Of a DNA stretch of 5,092 nucleotides, positions 1-5,092 are shown piece after piece. A program made the position numbers and the translations under genes. Under the pieces are notes generated by a model. It saw nothing but the letters and a program-made list of their open reading frames with translations. It did no database searches and was not told the DNA's origin. Origin of the DNA: Kiritimatiellia bacterium (GTDB lineage Bacteria; Verrucomicrobiota; Kiritimatiellia; RFP12; UBA3636); NCBI GenBank assembly GCA_017476965.1, contig JAFUXX010000164.1, positions 1-5,092 on the forward strand, in the 5' to 3' direction. How positions within the stretch are numbered: position 1 is the stretch's first letter; every line of letters begins with the position of its first letter.

Positions 1-1211
1 GCCGCCTCGCCCATCGCCATGCAGGGCGTCATCACGCGGTAGCTCGCGTGGGCGCGATGGGTGCCGCCGATGCAGCGCCCGGCCACGAGGAGGCCTTCGA
101 CGCCCGTCGGCAGCAGCGCCCCGTAGCGGATGTCGTAGGGACGCGCCGGCTGCGAATGCCCTTCGGCCTGTCCGCCGCCCGTCGGGTTGTGGATGTCGAT
201 GAGGAACCAGGCGTCGTGGACGACGGCGTCGGCGTAGTGGCGCCCCTCCTCCACGTCGGCGTCCGTCACGGCGGCGTCGCAGACGATGCGGCGCGTTTCG
301 CGCACGCCGGGCGCGGAGGCACCGGATTTCACGCGGCACCGCTCATAGCCCGGGACGTGCCTGCGGAGGAACTCGACGCACCGGTCGATCTGGGCGCGCA
401 GTTCGGCGTCGGCCCGGCCGAGCGCGGCGGGGTCGAGCGCGTCGATGCCGTTGAGCTGCGTCGCGTTCACGCAGCGCTCGCCGGGATGAAGGGTGCGGTG
501 GAGGCGGACGATCGTGACGTTCTCCGGGAGCTCGCCCGCCGCGTTCATGCGCTTGCAGAGTTCGCGGTATTCTTCGCCGGAGGGGAGTTTCACGGGATCC
601 GAACCGCCCCAGGCCGCGATGGCCCGCGATTCGTCCACGCCGTCGACGTCGAACTCCAGCGACATCGGCTGGGTCGCGCCGTCGGCGTCGCGCCCGATGC
701 GGAACCCGGCGCCGGCCGCCGTGGCGACGCGCCCGTCGCCCGTGGCGTCCACCACGGCCCTTGCGCGAATCTTCCGCAGCCCCTTCGGCGTGTCCACGAC
801 GGCACCGGCGACGCGGGGGCCCTCCATGACGGCGTCCACGACCGGGGCGCAAAGGAGCACCGTCACGCCGGCGCCGGCGCAGAGGCGCGCGAGGACGCCC
901 TTGGCCTCCTCGTGGTCGAGGTGGCGTTCCTGGCCGTTGCGCGTGACGGTCTGAGGCGCGCCTTCATGGCCGGCCTCCAGAAGCGCGCGCAGTTCGTCCG
1001 CCATCGTGCCGGGAGCGACCGATCCGCGGATCGGGGAGACGTGACCGACCGTGCGGTTGCCGCCGAGGCAGCCGAAGCGCTCGGCGAGCACGACGCGCGC
1101 GCCGAGGCGGGCGGCGGACACCGCCGCGCACACTCCGGCGGGTCCGCCGCCGGCCACGAGCACGTCGGCTTCGAGCCACCATCCGTTTGTTGTCTGCTTG
1201 AGAATGTCCAT
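1..1211 (-). CDS. FAD-dependent oxidoreductase (FAD_oxidored family), C-terminus cut by window edge
   Basis: This is a flavoprotein of the FAD_oxidored type (PF12831-like); 403 codons are visible and the frame is still open at the window edge. The N-terminus carries a Rossmann dinucleotide-binding fold: strand VLVAGGGPAG at residues 17-26 gives the GxGxxG motif, followed by helix AAVSAARLGARV and the ribose-binding acid E44. The next segment, GCLGGN at 47-52, is usual just after the FAD motif in this family. VVDATGDG at 153-160 is the second flavin-contacting block. VRETRRI at 303-309 and LLVAGRCIGGTHRAHASYRV at 374-393 are the conserved C-terminal signatures. Probably only a few tens of residues are missing. 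No signal peptide is seen, so it is likely cytoplasmic. The ATG at 1211 fits the family's usual N-terminus, but no Shine-Dalgarno is visible before it. It lies 48 bases after the phosphoesterase, probably in the same operon. The substrate cannot be told from sequence; members commonly sit in carbohydrate-utilisation loci of Verrucomicrobia-like bacteria. Confidence 0.9.
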   Translation of the reverse strand, partial: MDILKQTTNGWWLEADVLVAGGGPAGVCAAVSAARLGARVVLAERFGCLGGNRTVGHVSPIRGSVAPGTMADELRALLEAGHEGAPQTVTRNGQERHLDHEEAKGVLARLCAGAGVTVLLCAPVVDAVMEGPRVAGAVVDTPKGLRKIRARAVVDATGDGRVATAAGAGFRIGRDADGATQPMSLEFDVDGVDESRAIAAWGGSDPVKLPSGEEYRELCKRMNAAGELPENVTIVRLHRTLHPGERCVNATQLNGIDALDPAALGRADAELRAQIDRCVEFLRRHVPGYERCRVKSGASAPGVRETRRIVCDAAVTDADVEEGRHYADAVVHDAWFLIDIHNPTGGGQAEGHSQPARPYDIRYGALLPTGVEGLLVAGRCIGGTHRAHASYRVMTPCMAMGEA

Positions 1212-1259
1212 GGTTTGTCGGTTTCGGAAAATCAGAGAGGCGGGAAGCGCGGGCGCACG

Positions 1260-2540
1260 CTACGCCGGAGGGAGAGTCTCGTCCAGCACGACGCGCCCGC
1301 GATGCACGTCGTGGACGCGGAGGCGAAGCGCGTCGCCCTCGGTCCAGCCCTCGACGACGGTGGGGAAGAGGGTGTCGTCCGGCCGTCCGCGCAGCGTGCC
1401 GAGGTCGGGTCCGCCGCCCACGACCTGCGCCCACGGGCGGTCCGCCGTCGGCGGGTCGTAGCGGAAGCGGTGCTTGTGGCCGCAGACGACGAGGCGCACG
1501 CCCGCGTCCGCCAGGATCGGCCCCCAGAGCTCCGCGCATTCGCGGGACCAGTAGGCGTAGTCGTCGGGGTCGATCCGGGTTCCGTCGTGCGGATGGTCGG
1601 GATGGTCCGGCGCGGCGAAGAGCGGGATGTGGCAGAAGGCGACCTTGGCCTTTGCCTCCGCGATGTCGGAGCGGCGAAGTTGCTCCGCGAGCCACTCCGC
1701 CTGCTTCCGGCGATACGGCTCGAAGGCCGCGAGCCCGAACCACATGGGATGGGCGTCGGGCTTGTCTTCGCCCGTGTCGAGGCCGACGAGCGCCATGTCG
1801 CCGAGACGGACCGCGAAGTTCCACTTCAGGTCCCACTGGTCGCCGCGCCGTTCGGACGGGTCGCGCGGCAGCATCACCTCGCCGAGCCGCGACGGCCAGC
1901 TGCCCCGGACGTCGTGGTTGCCGCACGTGAAGAGCGCGGGCGCGTCCGCCGCCCAGTCCGCGTCCTCGACGGGCGGGTCGAGAAAGGCCCCGACGGCCTC
2001 GCGCTTCGTCTGCGTCGATGGGCCGGCCGCGTCGCCGTTCCAGACGACGACCGTCGGTTCGAGCGCCTTCAGCGCGCGGCAGACGAGTCGATACGCCGGC
2101 CACGACGCATGGGTGTCGCAAATCATGCAGAAGCGCCCGCGCGCCGCCGCGCCAAGCGTCGTGAAGGAGTGGACCGCCGAGGCGACCGGCTCGCCGGGAC
2201 GGGCGAGATAGGCGTTCGGATACTCCGCAAACGGCGTCGTGATGGTGCGATACCAGTAGCGCGTCGCGGGCTTCAGTCCGACGATGCGGACCTGCAGCGC
2301 GGCATCGTCGATCGGGACGGGGCCGAGCCCGACGCCCCTCGCGACGCGGGGATTGAGGAATGCGGGATTGTCGGCGTACTCGACGAGGCCCTTGGCCAAC
2401 CCGGAAACCGCCCACGAAACCCCCATGGACGTCTCCGCCGGCGCCTGGAGACAGGGAGAACCGGCGCGGAACGGCGCGGACGCGGCACCGCCGCCGGCCG
2501 GCCCGCCGCCACCGCGTTCGACGCGCGCTTTCCCGGACAT
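1260..2540 (-). CDS. Metallophosphoesterase with N-terminal purple-acid-phosphatase-like (FnIII-type) domain
   Basis: This 426-residue protein belongs to the calcineurin-like metallophosphoesterases, which hydrolyse phosphate esters at a two-metal centre. Residues about 24-128 look like the fibronectin-type domain that precedes the catalytic domain in purple acid phosphatases (PCLQAPAETSMGVSWAV at 29-45, YWYRTI at 95-100). The catalytic domain has all five expected blocks: DTH at 142-144, NGD at 168-170, GNHD at 207-210, a single His in FCHIP (H304) and GHKH at 354-357. The GDxxY tyrosine of true purple acid phosphatases is replaced by glycine (GDAAG, G173), so a classic Fe(III)-tyrosinate enzyme is unlikely. 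Residues 10-18 are glycine-rich and no signal peptide is seen. I chose the ATG at 2540 because GAGG at 2549-2546 sits 5 bases upstream; an in-frame GTG at 2546 would overlap that site and add two residues. The gene starts 10 bases after the beta-helix gene's stop, which implies co-transcription. The substrate is unknown. Confidence 0.9.
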   Translation of the reverse strand: MSGKARVERGGGGPAGGGAASAPFRAGSPCLQAPAETSMGVSWAVSGLAKGLVEYADNPAFLNPRVARGVGLGPVPIDDAALQVRIVGLKPATRYWYRTITTPFAEYPNAYLARPGEPVASAVHSFTTLGAAARGRFCMICDTHASWPAYRLVCRALKALEPTVVVWNGDAAGPSTQTKREAVGAFLDPPVEDADWAADAPALFTCGNHDVRGSWPSRLGEVMLPRDPSERRGDQWDLKWNFAVRLGDMALVGLDTGEDKPDAHPMWFGLAAFEPYRRKQAEWLAEQLRRSDIAEAKAKVAFCHIPLFAAPDHPDHPHDGTRIDPDDYAYWSRECAELWGPILADAGVRLVVCGHKHRFRYDPPTADRPWAQVVGGGPDLGTLRGRPDDTLFPTVVEGWTEGDALRLRVHDVHRGRVVLDETLPPA

Positions 2541-2545
2541 CGCCA

Positions 2546-2549
2546 CCTC
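2546..2549 (-). promoter_or_regulatory. Shine-Dalgarno GAGG for the metallophosphoesterase
   Basis: On the minus strand GAGG ends 5 bases before the ATG at 2540 and lies just past the TAG stop (2553-2551) of the beta-helix gene. It favours the ATG over the in-frame GTG at 2546. The tight arrangement suggests translation of the two genes is linked on one transcript. Confidence 0.55.
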
Positions 2550-2550
2550 G

Positions 2551-4434
2551 CTACCGGAAGAACAGGACCGTTCCGAATTGGTAGAGGCGTTCGTAGCAGC
2601 CCATGTCCGGAACGTCCCCGAAAATGCGCGGCATGGTGCCGGAGAGATCGAACGCGCCGTCCATCCAGTCCAGCTTGCGGCCGGTGTTGGTGCAGGGGCG
2701 GCCGGCGGCCAGCGTGAAATCGCCGTGCGCCGCGTCCGTGAAGCGCGGGTCGGCGTTGACGCATCCGTTTTCGGCCGTGAAATGCGCCGTCATGGTCGGA
2801 TAAACGCAGCAATGGAGGAACGTGCCGGACGCGTCCGTGCAGACGGTCCCGGACGTCGGCTCCTGCCCAGAACCGCCGCTGACCGTGTTGCCGGAGACAA
2901 TGCAGTTGACGAAGCGGCCGCCCCAGCGCTGGTAGATTCCGCCGCCCGCCGCCTGGGCCGCGACATTGCCGGCGATCGTGCAGTTCGAGACCTCGACCGG
3001 GTTCGGGGTGACGAGGTAGAGACCGCCGCCGGCCCGGTCGCCCGACGCCCCCGTCGTGCGGTTGTTCGCGACGAGCGAGTTGCGAATCGTCAGGACCTTG
3101 TCGCCGTGCGTGTTGGCCTGGCCTTCGCGGATGCAGACGCCGCCGCCTTGGAGGGCGGCCGAGTTGTTCGTGAAGACGCAGTTGCCGATCGCGCCGAACA
3201 CGGTGCCATTCCACGTCGCACCGACGGCCCCGCCGCGACATGCGCTCGCGTTGCCGGAAAAGACGCAGTTGGACACCGCGCACCAGCCGTCGTCTGTCTG
3301 CCCATGCAGGAAGATGCCGCCGCCGCCATTGTTGTCGCCGCTGGCGGCGGTTGTCGCGTTGCCGGTGAACCGGCATGCGTCGAACGCAGCGTTGGCGGTG
3401 CCGGTGACGCGGGCGCCGCCGCCGGAGAGGGATGCCACGTTGTCTTCGAACTGGCAGTCCGTGAACGTCGCGGCGTTGTTCACGATGTAGGCTCCCGCCC
3501 CGGACAGTGCCGTGTTCCCCCGAAAGACGCAATTCGAAACCGACGCGTCAACGGAGTTGGCGGTGATGCCGATGCCTCCGCCCGTGCCGCCGCCCTCGGT
3601 CATGGCGGCGTTGCCCTCGAAGAGGCATCCCGAGACGTTCGCGACGTTCAGCGCTCCGGCGTAAACGGAGCCCTTGTTCCCCGAGACCGTGCAGTCCACC
3701 AGATTTCCGCCGTTGATGCCGATCACGGCGGCGCCGCTCGCGGCCGCGTTCGTCGCGGCGTTGCCCGTGACGAGGCACCGCAGGGCCTTTGCGTCCACGC
3801 CGACGAGCGCGACGGCCGAGCCGAGGTAGAGGGCGGTGTTGTTGCTCACGACGCAATCGACGAGCAGTCCATCGCGGTTGACGTAGGCAGCGGCGCCCTG
3901 GGGCTTGCCGGTATACGTGTTGCGGCACCCGCGAATGACGCAGTTGGAGACGACGGAGAGCCTGGCCTCCGCCCCGCCGGTCCCGATCCGGACGCCGGAA
4001 AAGTCCTTCGACCCGTTGTTGGAGCCGTTTTCAAGAGTCAGGTTGGCGATGGTGATGTCGGCGGCGAGGCGGAGAACCTCCCGGTCGCCGGGGCTGCGCA
4101 GGACGACCTGCTCGGGATCGTCCGTTCCGCCGCGGACGACCACCCGGTGGGACTCGCCGTAGCCACCGGTGCAGCCGATCGCGTCGGAGAGCTGATACGT
4201 GCCGGGCGCGATCACGAGTTCGAGCCCCGCCGTGTTCTTGTTGTTGACCATGCCGAATCCTTTCGCCGGCGTCGCGAAGGCGGTGTCCCAACTCGTGCCG
4301 GCGGCGGAGTCGCTGCCGCCTTCCGAGGCGGGCTTGACGTAGTAGGTGGTCGCGCCGGCGACGAACGGGGCGAGGCCGAGGAAAAGGGCGCCGAGAAGGC
4401 CGACGCTGCGCGGGAGGACGGTGTGGATCTTCAT
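2551..4434 (-). CDS. Secreted right-handed parallel beta-helix repeat protein with choice-of-anchor Q-like C-terminus
   Basis: This 627-residue exported protein has a signal peptide (basic start MKIHTVLPR, hydrophobic core at about 11-25, likely signal peptidase I cut after AGA at 26-28). The mature N-terminus TTYYVKPASEGG and the later IAPGTYQL (75-82) are the usual cap and first strands of a pectate-lyase-like beta-helix. From about 160 to 516 there are about 13 coils of 22-36 residues, each with the pattern N/D-C-x-F/V/I-x-x-N and a glycine-rich turn. The end, DPRFTDAAHGDFTLAAG (562-578) through DLSGTMPRIFG to DMGCYE (610-615), matches the closing domain called choice-of-anchor Q; only 12 residues follow and no sortase, PEP-CTERM or transmembrane anchor is visible. 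The ATG at 4434 is chosen because it places the signal peptide at the N-terminus; the frame stays open to an ATG at 4521, but those 29 extra residues are polar. Only a weak GGA stands upstream as a ribosome site. Such folds occur in polysaccharide lyases, hydrolases and adhesins. I see no assignable catalytic residues, so the activity is open. It is the first gene of the leftward operon. Confidence 0.88.
   Translation of the reverse strand: MKIHTVLPRSVGLLGALFLGLAPFVAGATTYYVKPASEGGSDSAAGTSWDTAFATPAKGFGMVNNKNTAGLELVIAPGTYQLSDAIGCTGGYGESHRVVVRGGTDDPEQVVLRSPGDREVLRLAADITIANLTLENGSNNGSKDFSGVRIGTGGAEARLSVVSNCVIRGCRNTYTGKPQGAAAYVNRDGLLVDCVVSNNTALYLGSAVALVGVDAKALRCLVTGNAATNAAASGAAVIGINGGNLVDCTVSGNKGSVYAGALNVANVSGCLFEGNAAMTEGGGTGGGIGITANSVDASVSNCVFRGNTALSGAGAYIVNNAATFTDCQFEDNVASLSGGGARVTGTANAAFDACRFTGNATTAASGDNNGGGGIFLHGQTDDGWCAVSNCVFSGNASACRGGAVGATWNGTVFGAIGNCVFTNNSAALQGGGVCIREGQANTHGDKVLTIRNSLVANNRTTGASGDRAGGGLYLVTPNPVEVSNCTIAGNVAAQAAGGGIYQRWGGRFVNCIVSGNTVSGGSGQEPTSGTVCTDASGTFLHCCVYPTMTAHFTAENGCVNADPRFTDAAHGDFTLAAGRPCTNTGRKLDWMDGAFDLSGTMPRIFGDVPDMGCYERLYQFGTVLFFR
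2887..3954 (-). repeat. Degenerate coding repeats: about 13 beta-helix coils
   Basis: This stretch encodes residues about 161-516 of the beta-helix protein. One cysteine recurs per coil, at residues 165, 194, 220, 248, 270, 302, 327, 354, 390, 419, 485 and 511, with serine 453 in the coil that lacks it. Spacing is 22-36 residues. The DNA copies have diverged, so this is a protein-level repeat and not a recent tandem duplication. Confidence 0.7.
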
Positions 4435-4562
4435 GGTGTCGGTTCCATTTTGTTTGAGGGGAGGATCGCCTGCAAATCTCGTGCTTGGGCGCAGCCCGAC
4501 GGACAGGGGCTGTGAACGCATTCAAGTCTGCCACACGACACTTCCTTGGACAATTGCAATTT

Positions 4563-4575
4563 TGTTTTCAAAACA
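4563..4575. promoter_or_regulatory. Candidate operator: perfect 13-base palindrome
   Basis: TGTTTT-C-AAAACA is a perfect 6+1+6 inverted repeat in the AT-rich part of the divergent intergenic region. Its position next to a sensor-regulator gene makes it a candidate operator for that regulator or for another dimeric repressor. The assignment is inference from symmetry and location only. Confidence 0.4.
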
Positions 4576-4588
4576 TGCAGGATTGCAT
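4575..4588. promoter_or_regulatory. Candidate second operator: 5-base inverted repeat with 4-base spacer
   Basis: ATGCA-GGAT-TGCAT is a perfect inverted repeat that begins on the last base of the 13-base palindrome. Its right arm overlaps the candidate -35 element of the regulator's promoter (4583-4588), so a protein bound here would block rightward transcription. Short symmetric sites like this also arise by chance. Confidence 0.3.
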
Positions 4589-4611
4589 CATCGGGGACGC
4601 TGTGGTATCCT
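4583..4611 (+). promoter_or_regulatory. Candidate sigma-70-type promoter (extended -10) for the XylR-like regulator
   Basis: TATCCT at 4606-4611 matches four of six bases of the -10 consensus and is preceded by TGG at 4603-4605, the extended -10 feature. TTGCAT at 4583-4588 lies 17 bases upstream as a weak -35 (TTG only). Transcription would begin near 4618, giving a leader of about 19 bases that contains the GGAG at 4627-4630. This fits the start codon chosen at 4637 and argues against the ATG at 4619. Confidence 0.35.
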
Positions 4612-4626
4612 CTCCGCCATGCACAC

Positions 4627-4630
4627 GGAG
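4627..4630 (+). promoter_or_regulatory. Shine-Dalgarno GGAG deciding the regulator's start
   Basis: GGAG is followed by a 6-base spacer (AAACGC) and the ATG at 4637. The other in-frame ATG, at 4619, has only the pyrimidine-rich CCTCTCCGCC before it and no ribosome site, so 4637 is the better start. Confidence 0.6.
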
Positions 4631-4636
4631 AAACGC

Positions 4637-5092
4637 ATGGAGGTCCTTTTGTCGATGACGCCGCACCTGCCCTGGCGCACCGACGGCGTGCGGCGCTTCG
4701 CCCACGAAGCCGGCTGGAACCTCATCGACTCCTCCCGGCTCATCGGCGGGATTTCCGGCCTGGCGGGGTGGCGCGGCGACGGCGCCATCGTCACGCTGCG
4801 CGAGGACCCCGCGACCCTCGCGTTCGTGCGGAGGTTGCGTCGCGCGGGGATACCGGTGGTCGATCTCTCCAACCAGCGCCCCGACATCAGGATTCCCCGC
4901 GTGTGCCTCGACAACGTCGCCATCGGGCGGCTCGCGGCGGAGCATTTCGCCGCGTCCAACCACCGTCGCGCCGTCTGGTTCTCGACGCACTGGATGAACG
5001 TCCACGCGCAGCGCTTCGCCGGGTTCTCCGAGGGTTGGGCGGCCACGCCCGGCGCCGCCGGACCTCCCGAGCGGTGGGTGCTGCGCGAAGCC
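4637..5092 (+). CDS. XylR-like transcriptional regulator (LacI-type sensor domain, AraC-type HTH expected), C-terminus cut by window edge
   Basis: 152 residues are visible and the frame is open at the window end. The chain begins directly with a strand-helix unit (MEVLLSM, then DGVRRFAHEAGWNLI at 16-30) and lacks the N-terminal helix-turn-helix of ordinary LacI proteins. The body matches the periplasmic-binding-protein-like sensor of E. coli XylR and its many Verrucomicrobia-group relatives: GWRGDGAIVTL (44-54), AGIPVVDLSNQRPDIRIPRV (70-89), LDNVAIGRLAAEHF (91-104), HRRAVWFS (109-116) and QRFAGF (125-130). In that family a C-terminal AraC-type DNA-binding domain follows; here it is inferred and out of view. 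The ATG at 4637 is preferred over the in-frame ATG at 4619 because of GGAG at 4627-4630. Divergent orientation from the beta-helix operon suggests it senses a sugar or sugar-like ligand and controls that operon. The ligand is unknown. Confidence 0.85.
   Translation, partial: MEVLLSMTPHLPWRTDGVRRFAHEAGWNLIDSSRLIGGISGLAGWRGDGAIVTLREDPATLAFVRRLRRAGIPVVDLSNQRPDIRIPRVCLDNVAIGRLAAEHFAASNHRRAVWFSTHWMNVHAQRFAGFSEGWAATPGAAGPPERWVLREA

Larger units (their letters stand above)
4435..4636. promoter_or_regulatory. Divergent promoter region between the beta-helix operon and the XylR-like regulator
   Basis: These 202 bases separate two divergent start codons, so both promoters should lie here. Most of it is as GC-rich as the genes, but about 4546-4590 is markedly AT-rich and contains the two inverted repeats and the rightward promoter candidate listed separately. 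I could not find a convincing -35/-10 pair for the leftward operon; the AT-rich island is the likeliest place. A leftward start there would give a leader of roughly 100 bases or more. The only hairpin noticed in that leader is a 4-base GGGC/GCCC stem at 4487-4497, too short to call. Confidence 0.6.

Noticed and set aside
964..2415. A 483-codon minus-strand frame overlapping the phosphoesterase and oxidoreductase genes.
   Set aside because: It is out of frame with both real genes and is very rich in Arg and Gly; none of the phosphoesterase or FAD motifs is in this frame.
48..2717. An 889-codon open frame on the plus strand.
   Set aside because: It lies antisense to two well-supported genes and the gap between them. 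Its product is Arg/Ala/Gly/Asp-rich without any recognisable domain, as expected from stop-poor antisense frames in GC-rich DNA.
4487..4497. GGGC-GCA-GCCC hairpin in the beta-helix leader as a terminator or riboswitch stem.
   Set aside because: The stem is four pairs, does not extend, and no T-run follows; such stems are common by chance in GC-rich DNA.
2284..4515. A 743-codon open frame on the plus strand opposite the beta-helix gene.
   Set aside because: It mirrors the repeat gene, has the same low-complexity antisense composition, and overlaps another false frame. The minus strand has a signal peptide and clear repeats, so that is the coding strand.
4435..4521. A 29-residue upstream extension of the beta-helix protein to the ATG at 4521.
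   Set aside because: The extra residues are polar and would bury the signal peptide inside the chain; the ATG at 4434 starts right at a normal signal peptide.
4519..4534. A sigma-54-like TGGCA...TGC element on the minus strand upstream of the beta-helix gene.
   Set aside because: The GG and GC are separated by 11 bases where the element needs 10, and the TTGC part is not matched.
4568..5046. Minus-strand frames of 145 and 152 codons opposite the regulator.
   Set aside because: The plus strand there encodes a clear XylR-like sensor with a promoter and ribosome site; the opposite frames show no family features.

Overview
The window is a GC-rich bacterial fragment, densely coding, with three genes on the minus strand that look like one operon and one divergent gene on the plus strand that looks like its regulator. 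Both outer genes run off the window. The gene types suggest a glycan-degrading member of the Planctomycetes-Verrucomicrobia-Chlamydiae group, possibly Kiritimatiellota, Verrucomicrobiota or Lentisphaerota. They are a XylR-type sugar-sensing regulator, a secreted beta-helix protein with a 'choice-of-anchor Q'-like end, a metallophosphoesterase with a purple-acid-phosphatase-like front domain, and an FAD_oxidored-family enzyme. This placement is inferred from gene content; there is no rRNA or marker gene to settle it.

Layout, in transcription order from the divergent promoter region. Leftward (minus strand) are: (1) 4434-2551, an exported right-handed parallel beta-helix protein of 627 residues with about 13 coils; (2) 2540-1260, a metallophosphoesterase with all five metal-site blocks, starting 10 bases after the previous stop; (3) 1211-1, the first 403 residues of an FAD-dependent oxidoreductase, after a 48-base gap. 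Rightward (plus strand), 4637-5092 is the first 152 residues of a XylR/LacI-like sensor protein whose DNA-binding end lies beyond the window.

The 202-base intergenic region 4435-4636 contains a conspicuous AT-rich island (about 4546-4590). It holds two abutting perfect inverted repeats (4563-4575 and 4575-4588) and a plausible extended -10 promoter for the regulator. The simplest reading is a regulator sensing a sugar-like ligand and controlling the leftward operon and perhaps itself. What the operon does is not established. The beta-helix protein may bind or cleave a polysaccharide outside the cytoplasm, while the phosphoesterase and oxidoreductase, which show no signal peptides, would act inside. 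The very long open frames on the plus strand opposite the operon are high-GC antisense shadows. I see no RNA gene, mobile element or CRISPR array, and no strong evidence for an entirely new kind of system; the unusual points are listed as findings.
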